Shown here piece after piece: positions 18,099 through 26,991 of a DNA stretch of 64,000 bases. Positions within the stretch are counted from its first letter, which is position 1. Every line of letters starts with the position of its first letter. Location of the stretch: assembly GCF_004138295.1 (NCBI RefSeq), contig NZ_SCFM01000029.1, positions 26,519-90,518 of the forward strand, in the 5' to 3' direction. Both the position numbers and the translations under genes were made by a program. Under the pieces are notes generated by a model. The model did no database searches, was not told the origin of the DNA, and saw only the letters and a program-made list of their open reading frames with translations. The stretch comes from Ectobacillus funiculus (lineage in GTDB: Bacteria > Bacillota > Bacilli > Bacillales > Bacillaceae_G).

Positions 18099-18128
18099 TT
18101 GACTGTACAGTTTTACGTAAAGTATAAT
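18099..18128 (+). promoter_or_regulatory. Promoter of the first CorC/HlyC gene
   Basis: TTGACT, an 18-bp spacer and TATAAT. The -35 region AACGTTTGACTGTACAGT is shared, with one change, with the MerR gene promoter at 28269, and holds the palindrome ACTGTACAGT. Confidence 0.7.
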
Positions 18129-18160
18129 ACTGATAACATATAGAATAAGGTAGGAGAAAC

Positions 18161-18200
18161 GGGAGGTGAACACCTTAGTTCATTGAACTGAGGGGCGTTC
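18161..18200 (+). promoter_or_regulatory. Translation-initiation hairpin, copy 1
   Basis: GGGAGGTGA precedes a stem CCTTAGTT/AACTGAGG (18173-18193). The 3' arm overlaps a second ribosome site AGGGG just before the TTG start at 18201. The paralogue at 28898 has a matching stem with compensating changes. Confidence 0.6.
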
Positions 18201-19520
18201 TTGGACATATTTAATTTAGTCATGATTGCAATTTTAATTGCTCTTACAGGCTTTTTTGTTGCAGCAGAGTTTGCGATTGTAAGAATACGGAGCAGCCGTA
18301 TCGATCAGCTTGTTTTAGAAGGAAAACGCGGGGCTTTATCCGGGAAGCATGTTATTACACATCTAGATGAGTACTTATCGGCATGTCAGCTCGGAATTAC
18401 TGTAACAGCACTTGCGCTTGGTTGGCTAGGAGAACCAACCGTGCATCATATGTTGGAGCCAGTGTTAGAACATTTGAGCTTTTCTGATTCGGTTGCTGGA
18501 ACCATTTCCTTTATCGCTGCTTTTTCTATTGTGACGTTTTTACACGTTGTAATAGGGGAATTAGCGCCAAAGACAATGGCGATTCAAAAGGCAGAGCGCA
18601 TTACACTATTATTCTCTCGGCCTTTAATTCTTTTTTACAAAGTCGCATATCCATTCATCTGGACACTTAACACTTCAGCTCGTGTTATAACAGGAATATT
18701 TGGATTAAAACCAGCTTCGGAACATGAAGCTGCCCACTCTGAAGAAGAGCTGCGTCTTATTTTGTCAGAGAGCTATGAGAGCGGAGAAATCAATCAGGCT
18801 GAGTATAAGTACGTAAATAATATTTTTGATTTCGATAATCGGATTGCTAAGGAAATCATGGTTCCGCGTACAGAAATTGTTGGTTTGTATGCAGAGGATC
18901 CAGCTTCTGAGCATATGAGCATTATTCGAACTGAAAAGTATACGCGTTACCCTATCTTTGGGGAAGATAAGGATCATATTATAGGTATGGTGAATGTAAA
19001 GGATTTCTTTATTCATTACATGGATGGGGGACAGGCAGAACCGCGGTCCATTAGGCAGTTTATGCGACCAGTTATTGAGGTCATGGAAACGATCCCGATT
19101 CATGATTTACTGCTTGAGATGCAAAAAAAGCGTGTTCCAATGGCCATTTTATATGATGAGTATGGTGGAACCGCAGGACTTGTTACGCTCGAGGATATTT
19201 TAGAGGAAATCGTCGGAGAGATTCGTGATGAATATGATGAGGATGAAAAGCCGCCTGTGCAGCATATTACCGATTATCATAAAATTGTTGACGGCAAGGT
19301 GCTAATTAGCGATGTAAATGATTTATTTGGTTTGCACATTGATGATGAAGATGTAGACACAATCGGCGGTTGGGTGATGACCCAAAATCATGAAATTCAA
19401 CCAGGTCAAATTCTTGAAGAGGGTGGCTATGAATTTAAGGTGCTAGCTAAAGATGCCCATCAAATCAAACGAATAGAGATTCGTAGGCAGGATATAGAGG
19501 AGCAGGCAGTAACCGTATAG
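18201..19520 (+). CDS. CorC/HlyC-type CNNM membrane protein with CBS domains
   Basis: A 439-residue protein of the hemolysin-C/CorC (CNNM-like) family, implicated in divalent-cation efflux or Mg homeostasis. The order is an N-terminal DUF21 membrane domain of about four helices (1-190), a CBS pair (about 205-330) and a C-terminal CorC_HlyC domain (about 345-430). The start is a TTG at 18201 behind the hairpin leader; the paralogue has an ATG two codons earlier where this gene has GCG. About 80 percent of residues look identical to the 28898 gene, so they are recent paralogues. Confidence 0.9.
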   Translation: MDIFNLVMIAILIALTGFFVAAEFAIVRIRSSRIDQLVLEGKRGALSGKHVITHLDEYLSACQLGITVTALALGWLGEPTVHHMLEPVLEHLSFSDSVAGTISFIAAFSIVTFLHVVIGELAPKTMAIQKAERITLLFSRPLILFYKVAYPFIWTLNTSARVITGIFGLKPASEHEAAHSEEELRLILSESYESGEINQAEYKYVNNIFDFDNRIAKEIMVPRTEIVGLYAEDPASEHMSIIRTEKYTRYPIFGEDKDHIIGMVNVKDFFIHYMDGGQAEPRSIRQFMRPVIEVMETIPIHDLLLEMQKKRVPMAILYDEYGGTAGLVTLEDILEEIVGEIRDEYDEDEKPPVQHITDYHKIVDGKVLISDVNDLFGLHIDDEDVDTIGGWVMTQNHEIQPGQILEEGGYEFKVLAKDAHQIKRIEIRRQDIEEQAVTV

Positions 19521-19546
19521 CATAGGGTTGCTGCCTGCTTTTTTAT
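19501..19546 (+). terminator. Terminator embedding the CorC/HlyC stop codon
   Basis: GCAGGCAG in the last codons pairs with CTGCCTGC, followed by TTTTTT. The TAG stop is in the loop. Confidence 0.8.
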
Positions 19547-19666
19547 ACTTTATACCAGAAAGTATAAATTTCCAGCTAGAAGCAAACTCGACGTAGCGGG
19601 AAATTTCAGGAACAAAGTGTAAGTGCAACTACACCTCTGTTTTCGCCAATCGGCGAGTTTTCTTTA
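19545..19666 (+). repeat. Dispersed repeat, copy 6 (forward)
   Basis: Near-complete copy with a shortened middle (TTTTCGCCAATCGGCGAG). Its last bases TCTTTA contain the stop codon of the minus-strand LysR gene. Confidence 0.85.
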
Positions 19667-20546
19667 TCTGTTTGTAACCGTAAAGTAATCCGTAATAAAT
19701 TGCTGAAACCGTTTGGCTGTAGGTGATAAGTATCTCCCTTCAACCGAGGCAAGTCCAATTACACGCTTACATTTTGGAGAATGTAGACGTAATCGTGAGA
19801 CATTCGACCAATCGAAGCCTTTAAAGTCAGGGATAATTGTTACTCCGAGACCAGCTGCAACGAAAGCCGCTATCGTATGGACCTCTTCCCCTTCAAATGT
19901 AATATTTGGACTAAGACCCGCTTCGTGAAATAGCTGAGTTGTAATACTCCGAAGCCCGCTCCCCCTCTTTAAAAGGATGAAGGATTCTTTTGCAATTTCC
20001 TTCAATGTAACTACTTTGCTGCCAGCTAAACGATGATTGCTCGGAACAATTACAAATAATTCTTCACTCCATAAAGGAGTCCAATGGATTTGTTTGTCCG
20101 TTTCAATTGCAGAAACAAGACAAAAATCAATTTCACCTGACTTTAATTGTTTAATGAGTAAATCGTTGCCGCTTTCCTTAAGTTGAAAATGAACATGCGG
20201 GTAATCAGCATGAAATGCTCCTACTAGAGTAGGGATGAGATATGTGCCAAGTGTGGGCATAAAACCGAACGATACCTCTCCATAATCTGGATTCAATAAG
20301 TCTTGAATTTCCTGTTTTCCATCCTGAAATTCCTTCAAAATACGATCTGTCCGTTTTAAAAAAAGCTGCCCGTAATGATTTAGCCGAATCGTTCGCCCTT
20401 GCCGTTCAAATAGCGGAACGCCTAGCTCTTCTTCTAATCTAGCAATGGAACGGCTTAAGGCTGGTTGAGAAATCGACAAAGCTGCGGCTGCCCGAGTAAT
20501 ATGCTGTATACGAGCAACTACTTGAAAGTATTCAATGTGCTGCCAT
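19664..20546 (-). CDS. LysR-family transcriptional regulator
   Basis: A LysR protein of 293 residues. The N-terminal winged helix-turn-helix (residues about 1-60, HITRAAAALSISQPALSRSI) is followed by a periplasmic-binding-like effector domain. The ATG at 20546 is preceded by AAAAGGGGAT. It is divergent from the malic enzyme gene, which it may control, as LysR regulators commonly control a divergent neighbour. Its stop codon TAA is formed by the end of a dispersed repeat. Confidence 0.88.
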
Positions 20547-20843
20547 TCCATAGAGCTTTCATCCCCTTTTTTACCAATATCCGAATAATACCTATTATGC
20601 ATGAAAACGATGCAAATAATAAATTAGACATTATGCTTTGTCAATATTATTATATGTTACATAACAAAGCAATACATATTTTGTAAGAGTAAGGTAGACA
20701 GTATGGCAAAGAATGTATTGTTAATGGAAAGCAGCTCAGTATGTCTGTTGTAGAACAATAGGATAGGTATCAGATGAGGGAGTATAGTGAGAATCTTTAT
20801 ATCAAATTGCTGTAGATGAAACAAGCAGAAAAGGGGATATTGT

Positions 20844-22088
20844 ATGTTAACTTTACGCGAGGAAGCATTGCAAATGCATAAGGAAAAGCAAGGAAAACTA
20901 GGCGTGCACTCCAAGGTTGAGGTGCGTGATGCAAAAGATTTAAGTTTGGCTTATTCTCCAGGAGTGGCAGAGCCGTGCTTAGAAATTCACAAGGATGAAA
21001 GTAAAGTGTATGACTACACGATGAAAGGAAATCTTGTGGCGGTTGTATCGGATGGAACTGCGGTGCTTGGACTTGGAAATATTGGTCCTGAGGCAGCTAT
21101 GCCGGTTATGGAAGGAAAGGCTCTTCTTTTCAAGTCATTTGCTGATGTTGATGCATTCCCAATCTGTTTGGACACTACAGATGCTGATAAAATTGTCGAG
21201 ATGGTACAATTGCTTCAACCGACATTCGGCGGTGTAAACTTAGAAGATATTGCAGCTCCAAAATGCTTTGAAATTGAGGAACGCCTGCGTGAAAGCTGTA
21301 ACATCCCAATTTTCCATGATGACCAACACGGAACGGCGATTGTTACTGCTGCTGGACTTATCAATGCTTTAAAGCTAGCTGATAAAAAAATGGAAGATAT
21401 TCGCGTTGCGGTAAATGGTGCTGGTGCGGCTGGCGTGGCCATTGTGAAGCTATTGCTTCGTATGGGAGTACAGGACGTTATTCTTTGTGATACAAAGGGA
21501 ATTATTTATGAAGGACGCCCAGTTGGTATGAATCCATTTAAAGAAGCAATGGCACTTATTACAAATAAAGAGAAAAAACAAGGCACACTTGCAGATGCGC
21601 TTGTTGGGGCTGATGTATTTGTCGGTGTATCAGCTGCAGGAGCGGTTACAAAGGACATGGTTCGAACAATGAACCGTCAACCAATTATCTTTGCTATGGC
21701 AAATCCGGTACCGGAAATCATGCCGGACGAGGCAAAGGAGGCTGGAGCGCTTGTTGTCGGGACAGGACGCTCTGATTTACCAAATCAAGTGAACAACGTC
21801 TTAGCCTTCCCAGGCATTTTCCGAGGCGCGTTAGATGTACAAGCGAGCGAAATTAATGAGGAAATGAAACTGGCAGCTGTTCACGCAATTGCCGGATTAA
21901 TTTCAACGGAAGATCTTCACGCTAATTATGTTATTCCTGATCCATTTGATTACCGCGTTGCCGCTGAGGTAGCAGCAGCTGTTGCGAACGCGGCCATGGA
22001 GACGGGTGTTGCACAAAGAACAGCTAACGCGGAAGCAATCAAACAACGCTTATTGGCAGCGGCTGATAAGAAAGCGGTTCTTGTATAA
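20844..22088 (+). CDS. ytsJ: NADP-type malic enzyme
   Basis: Oxidative decarboxylation of malate to pyruvate with NAD(P)H. At 414 residues it matches the short bacterial class of B. subtilis YtsJ (410). Visible are SLAYSPGVAEPCLEI, the catalytic/metal stretch PIFHDDQHGTAI and the Rossmann motif NGAGAAGVAI. A strong AAAAGGGGAT site precedes the ATG. It is divergent from a LysR regulator. An A/T-rich operator-like inverted half-site (ATGCAT...ATGCAA) lies between them. A terminator follows. Confidence 0.95.
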   Translation: MLTLREEALQMHKEKQGKLGVHSKVEVRDAKDLSLAYSPGVAEPCLEIHKDESKVYDYTMKGNLVAVVSDGTAVLGLGNIGPEAAMPVMEGKALLFKSFADVDAFPICLDTTDADKIVEMVQLLQPTFGGVNLEDIAAPKCFEIEERLRESCNIPIFHDDQHGTAIVTAAGLINALKLADKKMEDIRVAVNGAGAAGVAIVKLLLRMGVQDVILCDTKGIIYEGRPVGMNPFKEAMALITNKEKKQGTLADALVGADVFVGVSAAGAVTKDMVRTMNRQPIIFAMANPVPEIMPDEAKEAGALVVGTGRSDLPNQVNNVLAFPGIFRGALDVQASEINEEMKLAAVHAIAGLISTEDLHANYVIPDPFDYRVAAEVAAAVANAAMETGVAQRTANAEAIKQRLLAAADKKAVLV

Positions 22089-22169
22089 AGATACTACCCT
22101 GACGAAAGAAAAAATCTGTGCATCTGAGGGTAAGCATGGTACCCATATAGAAGAAACAAATATCACAAC

Positions 22170-22224
22170 AAAGCTAAAAGCAGTGGATTTCAGAGAAGAA
22201 ATCACACTGCTTTTAGCTTTTTGA
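22170..22224 (+). terminator. Terminator after malic enzyme
   Basis: AAAGCTAAAAGCAGTG pairs with CACTGCTTTTAGCTTT, followed by TTG. Confidence 0.85.
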
Positions 22225-22241
22225 TTGGGAAAATACTTTAA

Positions 22242-22269
22242 TTGACATGAAGAGGTAGTGAATTACAAT
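22242..22269 (+). promoter_or_regulatory. Orphan promoter facing the CDF gene
   Basis: TTGACA, a 16-bp spacer and TACAAT. It points into the 3' end of the minus-strand efflux gene; no plus-strand gene follows. Confidence 0.4.
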
Positions 22270-22370
22270 AGAACAAAGTAGAAGCTACGGGTACTCTGAA
22301 AAAGAACTGCTTAATCTGATGGTAGACGTTTTCTTTTCATAAACAAGTATGCTGAGAGCCCGTACTCTGA

Positions 22371-23276
22371 TTATGTGGCATTTCCTGAGTCAGGTTTTCC
22401 CTGCTGTATTGTGGAGATACGTTCCTGCTCTGGTTCTATATGAATTAATACTTTCGGATTGTGCAGAACTTGTTGTAAATCCTTCTCAATATCATTACAA
22501 ATTTCGTGTGCCATTTCGACCTTCATGTTGCTTGGTACAACAAGATGGAGGTCAATATGTTCTTCTGAACCTGCGCGGCGTGTACGAAGATCATGGTATT
22601 CAAGATAGCGGTTTTGGTACTTATCCAAAATGCTGCGGATCGTCGCATTTTCTTTGTCAGACAGCCCGGTATCTACTAAAGGGTGGAATGCCTCTTTTAC
22701 AAGATGAAGTGCTTCTTTCATAATATATAGCGCGATGGCAATTCCGATAATCGGGTCTAGAATTGTCCAGTTCGTTAGGCTGACTAACACTAAGCTTGCA
22801 GCAACGCCGAGTGAGGAATACACATCTGTTAATAAGTGCAAAGCATTCGAGCGCATTGCAACGGAACGGGCCTTCTCTCCTGCCCTTTGCACTGTTTTTC
22901 CTACAATAAAATTAATAACGGCACCGAGAAGCATTGCTCCTACACCAAGCCAAGGAAGCCGGATGGGAGCAGGATGCAGGATTTTTTCTACTGACTCGTA
23001 AATAATCCATATGCCGGCTACAAAAATTAACAGTGTCTCAACGGTTCCCGATACATTCTCAAATTTCCCGTGACCATAGGGATGCTTTGGATCAGGTGGT
23101 CTGCTTGCAACGCGTACCGCAAAAAAAGCAATAAGAGAAGCAGCGAGATCTAGAGATGAATGAATTGCTTCAGAAACAATAGCAACGGATCCTGTGACAA
23201 ATCCAATGACAAGCTTTAGAGCTACTATAAACGCATTGCTGGCTACGGAAAGAGAGGCAATTGTGCTTGTTTTCAA
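22371..23276 (-). CDS. Cation diffusion facilitator efflux protein
   Basis: A 301-residue CDF antiporter with an N-terminal six-helix domain and a cytoplasmic ZT-dimer domain (about 210-295). The helix-2 metal site reads EAIHSSLD and the loop has HPYGHGKFEN. This resembles the Mn-exporting MneP/MneS branch of Bacillus, but the metal is not proven. I choose the TTG at 23276, 8 nt after AGGAGG; the GTG at 23285 overlaps that site. Confidence 0.85.
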   Translation of the reverse strand: MKTSTIASLSVASNAFIVALKLVIGFVTGSVAIVSEAIHSSLDLAASLIAFFAVRVASRPPDPKHPYGHGKFENVSGTVETLLIFVAGIWIIYESVEKILHPAPIRLPWLGVGAMLLGAVINFIVGKTVQRAGEKARSVAMRSNALHLLTDVYSSLGVAASLVLVSLTNWTILDPIIGIAIALYIMKEALHLVKEAFHPLVDTGLSDKENATIRSILDKYQNRYLEYHDLRTRRAGSEEHIDLHLVVPSNMKVEMAHEICNDIEKDLQQVLHNPKVLIHIEPEQERISTIQQGKPDSGNAT

Positions 23277-23320
23277 ATTGGTCACCTCCTATAGTGTGTA
23301 ATGATGTAGGCTATTTTTTC

Positions 23321-23452
23321 TTACACTGTAAGAAAGGATTAATCTCCAGTTGGAAGCAAATTCGACGTAGCCGGAAATTATAGGAATACAGTGTAAGGGC
23401 AACTACGCCTCTGTCTTCACCTAATGACTCTCCAATCAGCAAGTTTCCTTTA
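23321..23452 (+). repeat. Dispersed repeat, copy 7 (forward)
   Basis: Full-length copy starting TTACACTGTAAGAAAGG; its final hairpin has drifted (CTCTCCAATCAGCAAG). Confidence 0.85.
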
Positions 23453-24030
23453 TACTTTTATAACATGTATACACATTACCTGTTGTGACAAATAAAAAGA
23501 AACGTATCGTACTGAGAAATAGCAAAGCGTTAGAAATTAAAGATTTGTTTGTTTTTGTCTCTGCCATTTAGCCTCGTTTTGTTTCTGTATTGTATCCTTT
23601 CCTTCCTGTTCATTGTTCATTCAGATGCACGATAGTTTTACTTTGAATACGATGTGTCGTTTGTGAAATAAAAGCATATAAATTGATGCATATTAAACAG
23701 GAAAGATAGGAGAAAGGAATAAAAAGATGGACACAGCATTACTTATAGAGATGACGTGTTATAATAAACGTATATTTCACAAAAAGGGAGATATATGATA
23801 TAGAACATAATTGTCATCTAAACAGATTACCTACTTACATATAAGGAGAGCCGATTTGATTGGACATGAGTGACAGGAGAAGCCTCGTCATACGTCATAT
23901 ATTTGCCCATCTTTTTATTAATGAGGTTATTTTTTATGGCTGTAACGACACTCGACGTAAAGAACCCGCCGAGACTTCAAATAAACAGTACAGCTTTATA
24001 TATTTATAGTGACTCAGAATGATTAAATCT
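23453..24030. other. Gene-free stretch
   Basis: About 580 bp without a convincing gene. It holds two short frames with ribosome sites (a 23-codon ATG frame at about 23728 after AGGAGAAAGG, and a 47-codon frame near 23866 after AAGGAG). Neither has a recognisable product. Confidence 0.5.
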
Positions 24031-24056
24031 CCCCCTGAATGTGTTCATTCAGGGGG
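24031..24056. terminator. Hairpin without a T run
   Basis: CCCCCTGAAT pairs with ATTCAGGGGG around a 6-nt loop. It may mark the end of a lost or unseen transcript. Confidence 0.55.
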
Positions 24057-24080
24057 TTAATTTGCCTATACGAATGTTTT

Positions 24081-24128
24081 GCACTGTAAGAAAGTATAAA
24101 TTTCTAGCTAGAGGGCGAGTTTTCTTTA
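24081..24128 (+). repeat. Short-form repeat, copy 8
   Basis: GCACTGTAAGAAAG through CTAGCTAG is joined directly to GGGCGAGTTTTCTTT. The middle of the 135-bp unit is deleted. Confidence 0.75.
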
Positions 24129-24241
24129 TTTAGAAAGTAACCCGTTTCATACGGCTCATTGAAACAGGAATTCACCATTCTGAAGCGAATACAGCACTTG
24201 AAAGAAGTCGAGAAGCAGGAGGAAAAAGAGGGGGAAAAAAA

Positions 24242-25213
24242 GTGAAAACACGCGTAACAGAAATGTTCGGTATTCAATATCCAATTGTACAGGGCGGCTT
24301 AGCTCATCTGGCTTACGCAGAACTGGCGGCGGCTGTTTCAAATGCAGGCGGTCTCGGACAAATTACCGCTATGACACTTGGCACACCAGAAAAGCTGCGG
24401 GACGAAATTCGTAAGGTTCGAACGCTTACTAGTCAGCCATTTGGCGTTAATTTTGCTATTGGTGCACATCATGGACAATATAAGGATTTGCTGGAGGTTG
24501 CTATTGAGGAGCAGGTGCCGGTACTTTCTATCACTGGCGCAAACCCAACACCTATTTTTGAACGGCTGCAGGGAGAAAATATTCGAACGCTCGTACTTGT
24601 CGCAGGTGTTAGACAAGCGCAAAAAGCCGAGGCACTTGGTGCAGATGCAGTGATGGCTGTTGGTCAGGAAGGCGGTGGCCATATAGGCCGTGATGATATC
24701 GGGACAATGGTACTCATTCCGCGTGTTGTTGCCTCTGTATCCATACCCGTATTAGCTAGCGGCGGGATTGGAACTGGCAGTGGCTTATTAGCTGCGCTTG
24801 CACTTGGAGCAGAAGGGATTGAGATGGGTACACGCTTTATTGCAACAAAGGAATGTATTCATGCGAATGAAGTATATAAACAAGCGATTGTGAATGCAAA
24901 GGAAACAGATACAGTTATTATTAAAAGAACATTAGGAGCACCGGGGCGTGTGTTAAAAACAGAATATACGCAACAGATTATCGCCCGGGAACAAGAAGGT
25001 GCAACGTATGAAGACTTAAAGGATGCGATTAGCGGCAAGGCTAACTGCCGTTATATTTATGAGGGAAAGGAAACAGATGGGTTCGGCTGGGCCGGGCAGG
25101 TTGTTGGTCTTATTGATACTATCCCTACAGTACAAGAGCTATTGAATGAGATGATTTCCGAAGCTGAAGAAGGACGATTGCGTCTTGGCAGAATATTTAG
25201 AAGCGTAGAGTAG
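24242..25213 (+). CDS. Nitronate monooxygenase / FabK-like flavoprotein
   Basis: A 323-residue TIM-barrel FMN protein of the 2-nitropropane dioxygenase family, which includes nitronate monooxygenases and enoyl-ACP reductase II (FabK). Visible are the N-terminal YPIVQGGLAHLAYAELAAAV, the FMN phosphate site ASGGIGTG and the QEGGGHIGRDD segment. The start is a GTG after AGAGGGGG. Family members cannot be split reliably by eye. It stands alone, with an IS605-like remnant downstream. Confidence 0.85.
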   Translation: MKTRVTEMFGIQYPIVQGGLAHLAYAELAAAVSNAGGLGQITAMTLGTPEKLRDEIRKVRTLTSQPFGVNFAIGAHHGQYKDLLEVAIEEQVPVLSITGANPTPIFERLQGENIRTLVLVAGVRQAQKAEALGADAVMAVGQEGGGHIGRDDIGTMVLIPRVVASVSIPVLASGGIGTGSGLLAALALGAEGIEMGTRFIATKECIHANEVYKQAIVNAKETDTVIIKRTLGAPGRVLKTEYTQQIIAREQEGATYEDLKDAISGKANCRYIYEGKETDGFGWAGQVVGLIDTIPTVQELLNEMISEAEEGRLRLGRIFRSVE

Positions 25214-25274
25214 GTACATAGAGAGGTAAAAGAGCCGATATTCTTCATAGGATCGGTGATGTTTGCCCCTTACA

Positions 25275-25405
25275 AGGAAGTGTGAGCTCTCCCTATTTGC
25301 TCTATGAGAAGCCTGTTGGACGGCTCTGTATTTCGCTTCCTAGGAAGAGGATACGGAATCTCCCACCTCAAGGAGCGTTAGCGAGTAGATGGGGGTAGTT
25401 CAATT
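25275..25405 (+). ncRNA. Solo IS200/IS605-like right end / candidate omega-RNA, copy 2
   Basis: Same 131-bp unit as at 17618, with about eight differences. It keeps CTTCCTAGGAAG and the GGAGCGTTAGCGAGT loop; the terminal stem has weakened (CTCCCACCT against AGATGGGGG). It ends GTTCAAT, with the flank TAATCGTATAGGG at the guide position. No transposase or TnpB is nearby. Confidence 0.5.
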
Positions 25406-25422
25406 AATCGTATAGGGCCCCA

Positions 25423-25437
25423 AAGAAAACGTTATCA
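25423..25437. promoter_or_regulatory. cre-like site upstream of the esterase-like gene
   Basis: AAGAAAACGTTATCA, one mismatch to the cre consensus, ending 8 bp before the -35 box. Confidence 0.35.
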
Positions 25438-25445
25438 TTTTCTGA

Positions 25446-25474
25446 TTGACAGGCGTAAGCCATCTAGTTATGAT
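25446..25474 (+). promoter_or_regulatory. Promoter of the esterase-like gene
   Basis: TTGACA, 17-bp spacer, TATGAT. It leaves an untranslated leader of about 240 nt in which I see no structured element. Confidence 0.65.
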
Positions 25475-25721
25475 GGTAATAATTAACTCCAAGATAGCAC
25501 TTGTCCAAATGTTCTTGAAAAGGAGGTTGCTAAATTTGTCACTTATTATCTAAGTATAGAATGAATTGTATGCATCTCTATTAAATTGCCACTTAAGTTC
25601 CTCCAAAGACATCGTTTTACGTATCTATTTTCGCCTTACACCACTTGATTCTATCAAACTAGTTTTCTATTTTCCTATTGTTATCCCAATATGTGTATGA
25701 ATCACGAAAGGAGTTGTGATC

Positions 25722-26669
25722 ATGACGTTAAAACCGTATGTTAAGCAGTTTCTTCAAGCAGCTCGAAAGGAAACGCCGCACAGCCCTATTGATATGGTAA
25801 GATTGCGTGGTACAATGACTACCTTGCTTCCGCCAGTGGGGCCGCGTCCTTCGGCAGAAAAAGCAGAAGACCGCCTCATTCCTGGACCAAACGGAGCTGT
25901 TCCCGTTCGGATGTATACCCCCTCTGGAAAAGGACCTTTTCCTCTATTTGTCTATATACATGGCGGGGGATGGACGATAGGGAGTATCGAAGAATATGAC
26001 ACCACATGCAGACTGCTCGCTAACGAGACAGGAGCCAAGGTGATCTCTGTGGAGTATCGCTTGGCACCGGAACATCCATTTCCAGCGGGGCTGGAGGATT
26101 GCTATGCAGCGGCAGAATGGATTTTTGAGCATGCTGCTGAATTAAATGGAGACCCAACCAATCTCACAATTGGCGGTGATAATGCGGGAGGGAATTTATC
26201 GGCAGCAGTTGCGCTTATGGCGCGAGATCGGAATAAATCGTTCATCTCTAGACAGGTCCTCATGTATCCTGCAACAGATTACTATCATTACCGTGTTTAT
26301 TCGGAGTATGACTCCATTATTGAAAATGGCGATGGCTACGTTTTAACAAATGTAGATATGTCCTATTTTTGGACACTTTATTTAGGCGATGAGATGCATG
26401 CAGCTAACTCTTACGCATCTCCTATCCGTGCACGTGATTTTAACAATCTGCCGCCAACACTTCTCATCACTGCTGAATATGACCCGCTGCGCGACGAAGG
26501 GGAGTTATATGGAGTAAAGCTTCGACAGGCTGGTACGCATGTACAAGCAAAACGCTTTGATGGCATGATTCACGGTTTTGTTTCGCTATTTCCAGATCAG
26601 AAAGAAGGAAGAGAAGCACTGGAGCTTATTAGGGATTTTGTAAATACGCCGTTTGTGATGCAAAAATAA
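25722..26669 (+). CDS. Alpha/beta hydrolase, HSL-type esterase homologue lacking the nucleophile Ser
   Basis: A 315-residue hormone-sensitive-lipase-type protein. The oxyanion motif HGGGWTIGS is intact near residue 83. The acid and base positions look present in EYDPLRDEG and MIHGF. The nucleophile elbow, however, reads GGDNAGGN where active members have GDSAGGN, so the catalytic Ser is replaced by Asn (AAT, one base from AGT). As read it should be a poor hydrolase or a non-catalytic protein. The ATG at 25722 is 8 nt after AAAGGAG. A terminator follows. Confidence 0.85.
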   Translation: MTLKPYVKQFLQAARKETPHSPIDMVRLRGTMTTLLPPVGPRPSAEKAEDRLIPGPNGAVPVRMYTPSGKGPFPLFVYIHGGGWTIGSIEEYDTTCRLLANETGAKVISVEYRLAPEHPFPAGLEDCYAAAEWIFEHAAELNGDPTNLTIGGDNAGGNLSAAVALMARDRNKSFISRQVLMYPATDYYHYRVYSEYDSIIENGDGYVLTNVDMSYFWTLYLGDEMHAANSYASPIRARDFNNLPPTLLITAEYDPLRDEGELYGVKLRQAGTHVQAKRFDGMIHGFVSLFPDQKEGREALELIRDFVNTPFVMQK

Positions 26670-26682
26670 GGAGTTTATGTGT

Positions 26683-26728
26683 AAAACCTGACTCGATTTC
26701 TCCCTAGAGAGAACGAGTTAGGTTTTTG
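26683..26728 (+). terminator. Terminator after the esterase-like gene
   Basis: AAACCTGACTCG pairs with CGAGTTAGGTTTTT. Confidence 0.85.
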
Positions 26729-26911
26729 TGTTTATAAAGAAAGGAATATAATGTGTATGGATATGATGAATGGAGTATCATATAATGATGTATGATAGAG
26801 CCTTTTTATAAGGTTAGACAGAAAGATACTTCACCAGCTAGGGGAAAATCGATTTTGAAAACAGTTGCTATTCCTCTTCTTCAATGATAAATTAAATTTA
26901 TTCTTTCATGA

Positions 26912-26941
26912 AGGATTGTTACTGGTAGAGCAGGCAAAACC
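26912..26941 (+). promoter_or_regulatory. LicT-type RNA antiterminator target (RAT) 1
   Basis: AGGATTGTTACTGG followed by GCAGGCAAAACC is the ribonucleic antiterminator consensus of the BglG/SacY/LicT family. It lies 50 nt before licT. I see no overlapping terminator here. Confidence 0.75.
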
Positions 26942-26991
26942 TTAACCGTTATTCTTTATATAATATACTTATATTCATAAAGGTGATCTCA

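Noticed and set aside
22349..22723. 124-codon plus-strand frame opposite the CDF gene
   Set aside because: Shadow of the minus-strand transporter, without a ribosome site.
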